Positions 22,132 to 35,645 are shown, numbered from the stretch's first letter. The stretch is 64,000 nt of DNA from Homalodisca vitripennis (GCF_021130785.1 NW_025776843.1:59230-123229), one strand, 5' to 3'. Made by a program: numbers and translations. Notes: generated by a model not told the origin, from the letters alone.

Positions 22132-25100
22132 TATATATATACTGCTGATATGAGACCAAGAGAAATATTACAATAATAATAATAGAATTTTTTTCGTATA
22201 GTGTTATAAATATGTTTTAAAAGTCTTATGTTAATAGACAATAACATCGTATTTTTGGTACAGTTATAACACTTTTTTATTGTATTAGTACTCTATGATT
22301 AAATTTTCTACTTAAATAATACAAATGTGTTCCTTAGCACAATATTGACACAGATCGTAGTATTCTTAGAGACACTTATAAATATGTAGTGGGAGACATC
22401 TTCATCATTCCTGCCTACTTGAGCTCTCATTACCATTCATTATATCTGTACTCTCCAACTTCGGTACCATTTATTACTATATTCAAGATAGGGTTATGTA
22501 TCTAGCTTCGGTGAAGTTGCATACAAAATTTTATCATTAGATACATGTATTCTATAGAATATAATGAAAATTTTATGGGATTGCACCCAGTGTGTTTTAA
22601 AAGTTATTTATTCTATGATTTTCCTTTGCCATCGTGTATACTCGTAAGATTAACGTAAAAATATGTCCAAACGCTCAGCCATATCCCAATGCATCATCAT
22701 CGAACTCGATGCTGCTTTTATAGAAACTTATCTTATTTCAAAATCGCAAGTGTATAAGGTCAGTTCTTTCCCGAGGTATTGAGTGGACAGACAGACGGTT
22801 TCCCCAGCCCTCGCGTGATAGGCTTCACTAACATTCAGCCAAAAGTCTATTAAGAATAACATTTTAAAAATAAATATAATTATTTTAAAAATATGTTATA
22901 AGATAAACTACTTTACTCATAATATTTGATCACAAATGGAATTGGAACAGAATATACATGCATGGTCTTAATCAGCACTTTAATGCAGTTTCAATCTATT
23001 TGGTTACCTCTTGACGAGGTAACATTCACATAATTTATGTATTAGTATAAAACTACAATACGTAAAGACATATGCTATTATTTTCTATCCTTCATATTTA
23101 ATGGAGAAGTTATTATTTATTTTTAATATTAAGTGGACGTGTCCTTGCTGGATCTATCCTAAAAAAGCAGATGTTATTTGTGAACATCCATAAATGTTTC
23201 GATAACGTAGAATGAATTTTTCGGATTTTGACAGAACAGAGGTCTTCAAAACCTGAATTTTAGTAATAATAATCTAAAAGATAATAAACGTATATGCTTA
23301 TAAAAATTAGAGTTTTTATTTAGATTCAAACGCAAATCGAAAAGTCGATCACAATTCCATCCTGTTTTTATGGGGTTGCGTAAGTACCGGCCATTTAGTA
23401 AGTAGCAAACTTTGCAAATAACAAACGGTAGAAAATTTGTGAACCCAAGCTACCTACGTAGTGAACAGAAGTGTCCTCTAGTTTTTATTAAAAGCGTAAA
23501 ACAAAAAGGAAAGTGTTCAACTCCAAAGTTTTGTCGGTGTATCTGACCTTCACTTCGGTATGTTACTCTCTGGCAATACTCAGAGAGCTGAGTCAACGTT
23601 CTCTGCAATTGGTTCTGAGGAATTTGAATATTGCCTCAATCCTCAAACACAATTCATATACACGTGAAACCAGTTTAACATCATCAGTGTAAGTTTTCCA
23701 TGTGTAATATTAGTGTACATCAAACATAGCTTAACGATGAAAATTTTAATTTTCATAAACCGCTAATACATATTATTATTAGTTTTATAATAGAAAATAC
23801 TTCATAAGATTATTCCTATCTTTGGTTTCTTAAAAAAAATTTAATTTAACATTTTTCAAATACTGTATTTTCCGGTTTTTAAATAGTAAAAGTTGTTATT
23901 GAAACTTCGCAAAGCCTGTTACGTGACACAGATTATTCATAGATTCAATAGTATAGATTTTGTTTTGTTTCAATGCCCCTTTTTCATACGCAAATGTAAA
24001 CTTATTTATAAGTTTAACTATCAAAACAATTATTACAGTTTATACAGCCCTTTAAAGTATACATAGTTTTAGGTTCTGTATTGATACAAAATGTGAAGTT
24101 GACGTTCAGGGCTATGTATATTTAAAAATTAGACACAACCGTGTTACCAAGTGGTCCACATGAATTATTTTTGATACCGAACTTACGTCAGTTTTTAGTT
24201 TTAGTCATAGGTATCAGCACAGATGTATAGCTTTAATCTCATCGCTCAGGCCTATTCTGTAACTTCCTGCCCAAAACATCAGATTACTGATGAGATCTTA
24301 TGTTTGTAATAAAATATTATTCGAAAACACTTTTAGTAAAATATATAAATGTGTAAACTAAATAAATATAAAAAGTATTTAGAGTATATAGTAAAAGATT
24401 ATGTATTCAATTTTCTACAATAAAACCGCGTACAAAAATTAAACCCAAGGGCCCAAACGCACACAAACGTACAAACTTGAAAAAATTCCAATTTCAGCTG
24501 ATTTCAAATACATTTAACCTGATTTAAAAATAATTATTTGAAGACAAAATTATAATTTTACCTTGGTTTCTGCTTTAAACAGCAATTTGTATCCTAAAAT
24601 GATAAATGATACATAGTACTAGATTACACGTGATCTATAACAGTACAGTGTATCATGTTTGATACGCCTGGTGATGTAAGTCTGATGATAACAGTTACAC
24701 ACCAGTGGAATATTTTAATTTAATATTACTACAGTAGCTAAATTTTAAATTTCTTTCACAGAACATATAGTAAAAGTAGAGCCAAAAACTTAGCTTTTAC
24801 TCTTTTTCCATGGTATTTGATGCATTTGTAAGGAGGTATTAATATCTTTTCTTAGCAATATCAGCAATTATTTATTTAAAGTGTTTCTTACATAAAAGTT
24901 AACTAGAATCCACATAAACATATTTATGTCATACACTCCATAGTTATATACGTTTTGTATATCTAGTTCTACTACTAAAAGCAAAACCTATAAATAACTA
25001 AAGTTCATGCATTTTAAATATATTTTATAACCACACATAGTTAGAACTATATAACTTAAACTGAATAGAAAAAAATTGAAGCATTGGCGTTTATATCTTG

Positions 25101-25849
25101 TTATTGAACAAAATTAAAATACATTATACGTGTTTCGTATGATAAGTCTGTAATCAAATTTAAATTCATAATTATTTTGTATCGTATTCTAACACTAACG
25201 TATTCCACATAGTTTTACTAAAAGCGTTATGTGTTCTATAATATGTCACTATACATCATTTTCGTTTACTTTGGACAATATTAAAACTGGACCTAAAACC
25301 TTTCTTTAAAACGACTGAGTTTTAACGTGGAACTAACTAAAGTTTAAAACTGTTAGTCGTAGCTTATTTTAAATATTAAAAAGTAATTCTTTGCTAGTTT
25401 TGAAGTTAAATGTTCTTTACATGATGTTGTTTATTATCTTCGTCTTAAAATTTTTTAAATAAATATTACACCCTTTATTAGTCCAAACATAGAAGATTGA
25501 AAGGGTCACAAAAATTGAGATGTAATGCTTTTAATTTTTGTATTGATAGAATCATTCTGTTTTTATGAGAATATTCATGGTGTAACATGGAACTAAACAT
25601 AATTGTCATTGTAGCAAGAGGTAGGCCAATTTTACATACCTCATAATTAGGAAAACGCTTTATAATGTTTCAATAAAACTTATTAATACTAAACTTAATG
25701 AACAACATAGAACATGAAATAGTTATGGTTTATCATATTTATGTTAGCTGCATTTTAATAAAACTATCCTATATCCAAAACAATTATATTAATCTAATTA
25801 CAATTTCAATAAATTATTGGAATACACACCAATCATTATTAAGGTGACA
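22132..25849. other. AT-rich non-coding sequence
   Basis: About 3.7 kb without a frame of gene-like composition. Slightly GC-richer patches near 22760-22830 and 23520-23650 could be old repeat fragments, but no second copy occurs in this window. Confidence 0.4.
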
Positions 25850-27019
25850 GCAGTGATGGAGAGGTAGGGGAGATGTTCTCACACACTCGTACATCGTATA
25901 TGACCTCATCGAAACTTTTTTGTCAATATTTTGTTACCGAACACGTGGACAGTCGACACCAACTCAACACAAGTACTCTTGGCTTTTGTATATTTCTAAA
26001 AGCCACATCAATCACTTTTGACATCTCCAGAACCAAATTTCGAATGGATTGTTCTCGAAACTAAGGTTATTCTATTTGCTGAAATGATTTGTACCAAACT
26101 GAACATTTAATTAGTGAAAAGCTTAATTGACTTTGCAACAATAAAAAAGGAATCTTTGTGTGAGACATTTCTTTTAATCCTTGAAGCCCAGGAAACCTGA
26201 CACACTAACAGTTATTGAAATGACCTCTAGTCATTTAATGTTCTTTAATAACACAATGCAGACTTCACAATACCATTTGTTTTGTAAAAGTATCATTATT
26301 TTAGCACTTGAACACTGTATAAACACACTGAGGATTTACCTAATTATGGTATCCTAAATATTTATAATTATTAGCATTACCAAAACTATATACTGTACGA
26401 TTGTTCAATACAAACTATTGGTAAACTGACATACGTATTCTGGTACTCTGATACATACAATATTTAGAAACGATCATATACTACTAGGTACGAGCATACA
26501 TCATTTCGTGTATATGATTTAAGTCGAACAGTAAATAGAATTTTTAACTCCTAATTAATCTACATAATATAGAAGTATACGCTGAATTCTGAACATTCAT
26601 CATAATTTATGAAATAATGTAGAATTTATTTCTACTTAATCCATCATTAACAGCTAACTGTAATGAAAACGATCTTTACTTTATCACTATACGAGCAATA
26701 ATTTTGCACTTCACACAATTTTAGACCCGTATGAAACCGTGTCTCATTTTAGAAATACGTTTAGTACTCATTCAAATATTTTTATAATTTTTCTTTGTAC
26801 AGGAGAACCAATGTTTGAGATACTTTGAACAGTAAATAAAGATAACAAAACTCTTGCAATATTATGAATGTGTGTTAATTATTCTTATATCTTTAAAATA
26901 AAATATCTCCCAGAACTGTACGACTGATATCGTATAAGTTATTGAAATTTAACTTGGTTCTCATGGGGCTGTAAACAATATGGCTGCCAGTACAGTTGGT
27001 TTTTAATTAGCTGAGCGAT
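25850..27019. other. AT-rich non-coding sequence
   Basis: The 63-codon frame at 25873-26064 has no recognised domain. Nothing else is supported. Confidence 0.35.
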
Positions 27020-27085
27020 AAGGAAGGCTATCACTTGAGGGTCCGGAAAAACATAATTTGTGTCTGCACGATATCTTGAAATCTA
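27020..27085. repeat. dispersed repeat with TCTGCACGATATC core, copy 1
   Basis: GGTCCGGAAAAACAT, then TTTGTGTCTGCACGATATCT, then TGAAAT matches 52391-52445 in direct orientation, with a short tandem TCTG expansion in the second copy. Probably a short interspersed element; class unknown. Confidence 0.6.
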
Positions 27086-29771
27086 ATAGACCTATGTTAG
27101 TCTTAAGTAGTTCTTTGTACTTTGTTTGCTATTTCTTAATTACGATGTAAGGCCTGTGAAGGAACCTTGATGTTTATCTACTGCTCGTTTTGCCATACAA
27201 GATTATGATTATTTTTTTCACTGAATGAATGTTAAACCTACGGAAAAAATTCTGTTTCCTTCATTTCAACATATAAAAATATGATTTTGGTGATAGTATA
27301 CGTCTCTCCAAAGAATTTTCCCTAATCGTTATTAAACATTTTTAAAATTTCTCATGAGTACCTATGATGGTAATGAAGAAATATAAATAGATTTTAAAAA
27401 AGACCGATTAGTATCATATACAGTTTTAAATGTTACATTTTTATTCAGATTAAAAACAAAAAGATGAGTAAATGTTAAAAGTCTGTGATAAAATTAACGT
27501 TATTGCGTTTTAGTAACCTACCTAGCTCACGGGAACCATTGAATATCCAGAGAATAGACTTTGCATCCATATAGGATTGTGTGACGGGCGTTTAGATTGT
27601 TTGAGCCGAATAAAGGGTAGATAGTACTACTTAAGTAAATATTTGATTTATATTTACAATCCATTTAAATCTAATAGTAAGTACCTTGATTTTTTTCATT
27701 AAATATACAATATTTGTTATATTTTATTATTGTAATATTTTACAGCATGTTTAATAATCTCCTGTAATGTATTTATAATAGCTGTTTTCTTTAACGCTAG
27801 AATAGAGCTAAAACGTGGCTTTTCTAAAGGAATAAGGTTTTAGCATTGAGTGCATATCTGAAATTGTTACATAGTCAAGGCCTGAATTTTTATTATTTGA
27901 ATACTGCTATGCAAACTTAACTCAATGAAAAAAAAAATGTGAATATGTCATTTTCAAGATATCATGAGATATAATTCATCTGTGGACTTTAGATTTGAAA
28001 TGCATTTAACTTCACTTCTACATAAGCTAGAGTGATTTCTATGATTGTGCTTGCCTAACCACGAAAAAGTAGCTGAAAGTTATAAGATATCCCATAATGT
28101 ATCTTTTGTCTTCAGTGAGATGTAATTTTTTTCTTATCTATATGACTATGAATTTAAATCTACCTTAGTTAATATTATAATTGTAACACAGTAATAAGAC
28201 CAAATATATTGATGCGATCTGGAAAATAAAAACATTCTTCTAATGGAAATTATGATGACAAAGTAAAAATTTACAAAAATCTTTTTTTCGGAATACGCCG
28301 TATTAGCTAGCTAGATAAAAATGACATTTTGGGCTAGTATACAACTGCGATTTGTAGTTATACATCTGTTCTTGGTTAGTAAGAAACTACAATACCAATT
28401 AGAAATGTAGCCTCGAAAAGGGTTTGATATAAATGTACAATAATAAACCTTTTAACACTTTTTATATATTTTATTTTACAATGTACATTTAGAATCCAAT
28501 GAATTCATCATCAGCTACTTGTAGGTTAAGCAAATGAAGTAAATTATTTACTATTCTAATAATAAATTTATTCGTATTGTATATTTACAATACCAATAAT
28601 CCAATTCTCCCACTTTCCCTCTCAATCTTGCTATTACACATTCAATACGTTATTGTTATTGTGCATATCATTCATAGAATTAAAACTTAAAGATATTATA
28701 TTACATTTTCAGTTTGCTCAGTTGTATTCCATTGTATATTAAATAAAGGCTTTGTAAAATACGTTTATATCAAATATGAAAATAATATGGAACACTAAAG
28801 TAGGAAAGTGAAAGGATTTTTTTTGTATCAACAAAATAAAGAATTTTCTCTCAAACATTCTATAACATATAAAAAATAACCCCAACAATTTCAGTAAAAC
28901 TATGCTTTTTATATTTTAGGTAACACTAAATATTTTACACTAGAATGGAGAAATATTCAGCTAGTAGTAGTATTCGTAGAGAAAAACACTCCTGATTTAA
29001 TATTATGGAATGCTATAATGATTTTGAATCCAAAGTAGACATGTTTATGGTTAAGCGTTTCAATTATAAAAAAGTAGTCCCTAGTAGTGTTAAAATTGTT
29101 GTCAACATTAAGAAAATATATGCCGCATTTATCTTAAGGCTATTTTGGTCAATGTAATCTACTTCAATCCAAAGTTATTTTCAGGGATATTAGCATTTGC
29201 ATTGTGGAATGTTGCTGAAAATTTATACACAGATACACAGATCTGAAAAGGCTTCTTAGGTCAAAATTCGACTACTCCCATTCATAGTAATCTATTTCCG
29301 GTCTAATGTTTGCGGTGTCGTTATTCAGATGTAGGCATAATACACATGCGTGTTAAATATTACCTTTCTAGTACAGTGAAGTATTATAAGAAAACCAAAT
29401 ATTGTTCTTCCACGGGCTAACCTATTTCAGCGGTTAAGGTTGGTTGAAATTTATGACAAACCTTAACTTTTCATGCTGAGCATAAGACAAGAGTATTAGA
29501 AATTTAATCTTGATTTGAAATTGAAAGCACCAAATATAGTTTTCCTAGGAGTTGTAACCCTATTTCTACTCCTATGAGTGATTTCATCTTAGTAAAAATG
29601 GTTTTTTCCTCTATTTACCACATAGAGAACGTGTTTAATCTTTAATCTTTCTCGGACAACAGGAATAAAAAAAATATCCATGATTAATTTTAGGTCCCGT
29701 AAGTAATTAAGGAGTATGAAAAATCTTGGCTTTTTTAAGTTTAAGAGCATATTTAAATATAGAAAATGGAA
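27086..29771. other. AT-rich non-coding sequence
   Basis: No supported gene or repeat across about 2.7 kb. Confidence 0.4.
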
Positions 29772-29844
29772 TACTCTCTCTGTCTGTCTGTCTGTCTCTG
29801 TCTGTCTGTCTGTCTCTGTCTGTCTGTCTGTCTCTCTCTCTCTC
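29772..29844. repeat. (TC)n/(TCTG)n microsatellite at 5' end of LINE copy 1
   Basis: Alternating CTCTCT and TGTCTGTC runs end directly at the CAGTCGTGGGACGG start of LINE copy 1. Confidence 0.97.
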
Positions 29845-30009
29845 AGTCGTGGGACGGACGCGGTACAGTACACAGCTCGCCGTAGGTGCTCCGAGTATTT
29901 TGAGGTTAGCCGCTGCTAGCAAGTGATTTATACTGTGCTTTTATTGGTTTTTCTTTATTTATATTCTTTCAGTGAATTTTTTATTGCTTCGTGGATTTTG
30001 CTGTTTATA

Positions 30010-31254
30010 ATGAACTGTCAAAAGTGTAATTTAATTGTGCAAAAAGACTCTAAAACATTTAGTATGTATTGAATGTACTGGTTATTTTCATTTGGAATGT
30101 GTTCAACATTTGAAGGAATCCGATTATGAATACATTCTTGATTCACAAGTTAATTGGAAATGTTCAAACTGCAACCGTGTGAAGCCTTGTCGTGGTGACA
30201 ACACTCCTGTAACACCGCTGAGTGAGAAAATGTCTGGTCTTAAATTGAAAAGTGGATCGGAAGCTGATTCAGACTCCAGTACTACAATTGTTACAGGTAC
30301 GACAAAGAAATCAATTTGCTTTACATGTAAAAAAGGGTTTTCCTATAGTTCGTATAGAGCAATTTGCGTTAAGTGTGACAAAAGTTTTCATTTCAAATGT
30401 ATTGGGATGTCGAAGGAGGAGTATACAGGGAAGTCTCGATAGTGGACTTGTACAGATTGTGAGGAGTCGGGTTTGACTAATACAGAAATAGTTACACAGC
30501 TGACCGAAGATAAGATTATGGTCGAGCGGCCTGACGTAACGATCCTTGCTCTGTTGAATGAAATGAGAGAATTTAGATCAGAGGTCAGGAAAACAAAATA
30601 GTGGGTTTGCTAATCAGATGGAAAAATATTCGGAAATGGATAATTGAGAATGGAAAGAAAATTGATGATATTGGGAAGAGTATGGAAAAAGTTGTAGCGG
30701 AACATTTCTGTAATTTATCAGGAAAATGCAAATTTAAAAAAAATGTGCAAGATTTGACAGTAAAATTAAAATTGCAATGGAACAGGCAAATAGAGATAAA
30801 GATTTGGAAATTAGTGGAGTTCCTTTTATGGAAAGAGAGAATCTCATTGGATTGATCAGTAGAATCTCAGAAGTTATTGGCTTCACTTTGAATGAAAAAC
30901 ATGATAGATAAATGTGTTTCAGATACAAAGGAGCCGGTACAAAAACTTGGAAGTATTGTTGTTCGATTCGTACGCAAGTTGGACAAGGAAGCAATGGTGA
31001 CAAAACGCAGAGAAAAAAGGAACCTTAATTCTCGTGACATTGGATTTATGGAAGGAGAGGCGACCGTCATTTACTTCAATGATAGCTTGACGATGGAAAG
31101 AAGAAAGTTATTGAATGCAGCACGTGCTGTGAAGAATGAGAAACCAATTACACTTATTTGTGGGTTCGAAATAGTCCGAATCTACATGAGGAAAAATCAA
31201 GGTGATCGGTATGTGATTATCAACACTCAAGATGGCATTGATAAACTTGTATGA
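30010..31254 (+). pseudogene. LINE copy 1 ORF1: PHD fingers plus FP25K-like domain
   Basis: ORF1 proteins of this type bind the element's RNA or DNA in the ribonucleoprotein particle. The ATG at 30010 starts MNCQKCNLIVQK. A first PHD-like finger continues with CIECTGYFHLECVQHL and WKCSNCNR, and a second with ICFTCKKGFSY, AICVKCDKSFHFKCIGM. A region that could be a coiled coil follows, then a C-terminal part with IVVRFVRKLDKEAM, REKRNL, MERRKLLNAARAVK, IYMRKNQGDRYVIINTQDGI, which resembles the FP25K-like domain frequent in insect LINE ORF1. Breaks include a one-base frameshift near 30065, a TAG at 30440 and frameshifts around 30600-30890. Confidence 0.85.
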
Positions 31255-31521
31255 AGAGTGAGAAGTGTCATGAGGAAAAGTGTTTTATCAAGCAGTCAAG
31301 GAAACGTATTTAAAAAAGGGATATGTGTTAAATGTTAAATTAATTATACCCCTGTGTTTTGTTGTTTTATTGGTATTTCATACGAATCTCGAGGAAAAGG
31401 TCTTTTTCAATATTGTGTGTAGGTTTAACTATTTTGTTTTCAACATGTATTGTAGTGGATAAATTTTGTAACTGTCATTATGGAAAAATGTATTGTGTTT
31501 TTGTAAAATTGTTAAAAATTA

Positions 31522-34500
31522 ATGACAAATAGTACTTTTAATATTGCTAATCAGAATAGTTCTAGAAAAGTTTTAAAAATAGCACATGTAAATGTGGAGA
31601 ATCTTCAGGTTCATAGAGAATCTTTTTTTAATATGTTTAATGACGGTGTATTCGATGTCATTGCAGTAACAGAAACCTTTTTGAAGCCTGTGGTTTCCTC
31701 AGAGCCATATATGTTAAACGGTTATGATATTTTAAGACACGATAGACAAGATAAGGAAGGAGGAGGGGTAGCTATTTTATTTTAAGAAAAGTTTTTAATA
31801 CTAGGGTAGTTAGCGTTTTCGCAGGCTTCTTACTGCAGGAAAACCTGAGTTTTTGATTATAGAAATGTCATTAGGGTGGAAACTTCTTCTTTGTGTGGTA
31901 TATCGGCCATCTAAAATTGGGTTTTATTAATGAGTTTTTTGAGATTATTGCTAATTTATTGCCTTTATATACTAATATTTTAATTATTGGTGATTTCAAT
32001 ACAGATCTAGCAACAAACAGAGTTTTTGCTGATAAAAATGAACTTGTAAATTTAGTTAGTAAATTTGAATTTGTCTATTTTACCTTTAAGACATACTTTT
32101 CATTTTACCACAGTCAGACACATGGCTAGATTTGATAATATGTAATGAGCTTAATAGAGTTAAGAATTTTTGGTCAAATACCAGTACCAGGAATCTCATA
32201 TCATGACATGATATATGTTGAATTGAATTTAAAGGTACGATTAGCTAATAACAAGGAATTAATAGTGATTATGGATTATAAAAATATTGCAATAGATGAA
32301 CACTTAATAATGAGTGTAGTCATTTAGAATTTTAATGAAATGTATTTGAAAACTACTATAGATGAAAAGGTTGATATTGTTTCAGATAAAGTATTACAAT
32401 TACTTAATAATTCCGTCCAGTTTCTACTCTTTGTTGGTGATTCGTAACAATAATTTTTTATGATGAGGCGGGTCGTCAGCCCAACGCTCAACCCCCAAAC
32501 TTGGAGGACCAGGGTATCTCTCTTAGTCTGGGCTCCTACCTCACGGAAGACCTGTCCGGCAAGGGAGGCCCTACCAGTAGCTACGCTACCGCCGGTATAG
32601 CTCTTGAGGTCGTTGGAGCACGCCGAAAGTGAGATGGTGGAACCAGGTGAAGGCTGATATGGAGAAGGTGGGCGCTTCAGAGGAAGATGCGGAGGCCGAT
32701 ATAAATGGCCCTGGGAGTAAGAGTAAGAGTAGGTAATTACTTAATAAATATGTTCCAGAAAGAAAGATTTCAAAAAATAGAAATTCCATGTCCATGGGTT
32801 AATTCTGAAATTAAAAACTCAAATGAAAGAAAGAGATAGGTTATATAAACAATATATAAGAACAAAAGATGTATTTATTTGGGAATCTTATAGATTGATA
32901 AAAAATAGGGTGAAGAGATTGACTAGAGATGGTAGAAACAGGTATTTTGATAAGTTGTTACGAGTAGATAAGCCTAGCAAGAATGTGTGGAAAGTTATAA
33001 AAAATCAAGGAGCGGGAAAGCAATGTAATAAATTAAGTGAACCTGTTGTAGATTTAAATGATTTAAATAATTATTTTTGTGGTATAGATAATGTAATTAA
33101 TAGGGATTTTAGTAGATTTATTATGAAGCTCTGAGAGACGTTGATGATAATAATCATACTTTTCTGAAATTTTCAAATGTTAGTTATAAAAATAATATAT
33201 CTGAAGTGTTAAATGAGATATCTTCCAATGCAGTAGGTAGTGATGTTATTTCATTGAGGGATGTGGAAGTTTGGTGTTTGAAAGTATAAAACCTGTTAAT
33301 TTCGCATATTTTTAACTTCTCTCTGCAGTGTGCTAAATTATCCTGATCAGTGGAAAAAGGTCAATGATTTTACCATTACCTAAAGTTGTAAATCCTATAG
33401 AATGTAAGAATTATAGACCTATAAATATATTATGTGTTTTGGGAAAGGTATTAGATAAATTGGTGTATAAGCAGGTTATTGAGTATGTTAATGACAATAA
33501 TATACTGAATAAATATCAGTCAGGTTTATAGAACACATTTTAGTACACAGTCTGCTTTAGTAAATAATAACTGATGATGTAAGACTAGGGATGGATAGAG
33601 GGTGCCTTACTGTACTAATGTTACTTGACTTTAGCCGTGCCTTCGATTGTGTAAAATCATAAGTTGTTAGTTTCAATTCTTAAATCTTATAATTTTAGTG
33701 ATAATGTTGTTCAATGGTTTGAGTCGTATTTGGAAGGGAGGCTACAGCAAATTAGAACTGTCGAAGGTAAGAAATCTGACTGGAGACTTAATCCTCTAGG
33801 TGTACCACAAGGTTCAACTTTGTCGTCATTATTGTTTTCTTTGTACATTAATCGAATTAATGAATGTGTTACTTTTAGTAATATTATGTTGTATGCGGAT
33901 GACATACAGTTATATGTTCAATGTACACCTGATAAAATAAATGATGCTGTTAATCAATTAAACGTAGATTTAAACTAATGTTTTCTCTTGGTGTAGTGAT
34001 CATGGGTTACAATTAAATATATTGAAGTGTAAGCCGATAATATTAGGAACCTCTAGATTGTTGAATACTATTATTGAAGAAGACAAATATTAACGCCTAT
34101 AGAAATCAATGGGTAGATTGTTAAGTTTGAAAATTCAGTTGTAAATTTAGGACTTAGAATTATGGGTAAACTTGTCATGAGAAGAGCAAGTAAATTATGT
34201 TTGTAAAAAGGTTTTCCAAAGTTTGTATCAATTTCAAACGTTTATGTTTCAAGCCACCAACTCGTACAAAAAAACAGCTTGTGATGTCATATGATTTTCC
34301 CACATTTTGATTATGCTATATCAACATATTGTGATATAAATGACGAAACTAAGTAATAGGTTACAAGTTGCACAAAATGCTTGCATTAGGTATATTTTCA
34401 ATCTACGATTGGATGACCATGTAAACTAGGTATTATAAAGAGTTGAATTGGCTAAAGATTAAAGAACGGAGGGAATTAAGTTATATTGAGTTTAGCTTTT

Positions 34501-34730
34501 AAGACTTTGAAATATAAAACGCCAGAATATTTGTAATGAAAAATTTGTTAGAATGCAAGATGGCTCATTTGAGACAAACAAGATTTGGTGATCATATCTT
34601 GCAATTTCCAATCCATAGAACGGTGATATATTCTAAATCTTTTCGTGTCCAATCAATTAGGATTATTAAATATACTAGAACGAACATTAAAAGAAGAGCA
34701 AAAAGAGAGAATATTTGTGAAAAAATATAA
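31522..34730 (+). pseudogene. LINE copy 1 ORF2: APE endonuclease and reverse transcriptase
   Basis: ORF2 would nick the target and copy the element RNA. The APE-type endonuclease starts near 31522, with KIAHVNVENLQVHRESF, DVIAVTETFLKP and HDRQDKEGGGVAI, then IIGDFNTDL near 31985. The RT region starts near 33360 with LPLPKVVNPIECKNYRPI, then LGVPQGSTLSSLLFSLYIN (33799-33855) and the catalytic YADD (33892-33903). Multiple frameshifts (for example near 31785, 33135, 33540, 33975) and the nested insertion at 32411-32734 destroy it. The last open piece ends at 34730. Confidence 0.87.
32411..32734 (+). mobile_element. 5'-truncated LINE tail (RTE-like) nested in ORF2
   Basis: A GC-rich 324-bp block interrupts LINE copy 1 ORF2. 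It is flanked by a perfect 13-bp target duplication AATTACTTAATAA (32398-32410 and 32735-32747). It ends in short tandem repeats, GTAAGAGTAAGAGTAGG, as a LINE 3' tail would. Phrases such as CAACGCTCAACCCCCAAACT and CAAGGGAGGCCCTACC resemble 3' ends of RTE-type elements, an attribution from memory of such tails. The insertion is younger than LINE copy 1. Confidence 0.82.
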
Positions 34731-35195
34731 GACGTTTATTGCTTTTAAAATATAGTGAATAGGGTTAGAAAATAAAAATGTTTATTATGAAATCATGCTT
34801 AAGATAAACAGTGTAATAAAATAAGGCTATATTTGAGTTGTTGATATAGATTGAAGTGTATTTGGATTATAATTGTTTTCTTCTTTATATTATGTGTTTG
34901 TTTTGTAGATTTGTATTTACAAATGTAATGAAATGAAAGTGTTGGAATTATATTTACGTAAGAAAACATGATAGTATATTTTGATTTCAAAAAAAAAATA
35001 TATATATATATTTTAACTAGATATATAATTAACAATGTATTCCTTGTACAATGTATAAATCATGTTTGTAAGGTCAAACGTTTGTAAGACCACGACCTAT
35101 TGTTCTGTGTTGTAATGTTTTGGTGCCTGAACCCGGTGCAGAGTGGACCTTTGGTCTAAACCAGGGCAGGTAAAAATAAAAAAATTGGTGTCTAT

Positions 35196-35197
<2 letters not shown>
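34731..35197 (+). other. 3' UTR of LINE copy 1
   Basis: AT-rich sequence ending in a more conserved terminal piece (GTGGACCTTTGGTCTAAACC) with recognisable relatives at the ends of copy 2 (41070-41098) and copy 3 (47250-47300). Confidence 0.7.

Positions 35198-35271
<74 letters not shown>
35198..35271. repeat. (TC)n microsatellite at 3' end of LINE copy 1
   Basis: About 36 CT units with a single interruption. Confidence 0.98.
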
Positions 35272-35274
<3 letters not shown>

Positions 35275-35408
35275 AAGGTACAGAATACACAAGTTGTGCT
35301 GACATGGATAATATATTAGCTAATTAATGGTTGTTAAGTGGTAGAGAGGACTTTTAAGTCCTAACTTCGCCTCTGTAAATTAAAGGCATTTTTCATTTCA
35401 TTTCATTT
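35272..35408 (+). mobile_element. short LINE tail ending (ATTTC)n between two (TC)n tracts
   Basis: Between two (TC)n tracts sits a 137-bp piece with GGACTTTTAAGTCC (a small palindrome) and AAAGGCATTTTTCATTTCA ending in three ATTTC repeats. That is a typical 5'-truncated LINE 3' end. It seems to have inserted into, and split, one longer TC tract. Confidence 0.65.
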
Positions 35409-35419
35409 CTCTCTCTTCT

Positions 35420-35455
<36 letters not shown>

Positions 35456-35464
35456 CTCTCTCTC
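35409..35464. repeat. (TC)n microsatellite at 5' end of LINE copy 2
   Basis: TC-rich tract with a few TTC/CTCC interruptions, ending at CCAGTTGTGGCCG, the start of copy 2. Confidence 0.97.
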
Positions 35465-35645
35465 CAGTTGTGGCCGAGCCGCCGTAGAGGAAACATCGCT
35501 GTGAAGTTGTGTCCTTGTTTGAGGTTATGTTATTCCCGTCTGACATCTAGTGGTTGTGTATTGTTTTGTTATAAGGTTACTATTCTGTTGTTGGTTGTGT
35601 ATTGTTCTTTTATCAGGTTTAGTATCCTATAGTGTTTTACTCATC

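Larger units (their letters stand above)
29845..35197 (+). mobile_element. LINE (CR1/Jockey-superfamily-like) copy 1, nearly full length, inactive
   Basis: Two-ORF non-LTR retrotransposon in plus orientation: a 5' UTR of about 165 bp, ORF1 with PHD-like fingers and an FP25K-like domain, ORF2 with APE endonuclease and reverse transcriptase, then a 3' region ending GGTCTAAACCAGGGCAGG just before a (TC)n tract. It is the least decayed of three tandem copies, yet both ORFs carry frameshifts and stops, and ORF2 is interrupted by another LINE tail (32411-32734). Assignment to the CR1/Kiri side of the Jockey superfamily rests on ORF1 architecture and the RT motifs; a tree would settle it. Confidence 0.88.

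Noticed and set aside
31020..31254. Endogenous baculovirus gene (FP25K-like similarity)
   Set aside because: The FP25K-like segment lies downstream of PHD-like fingers and upstream of an APE-RT ORF, the arrangement of a LINE ORF1, so it is a retrotransposon domain and not a viral insertion.
35074..35292. R/E-rich minus-strand ORF
   Set aside because: Product of the (TC)n repeat read in reverse.
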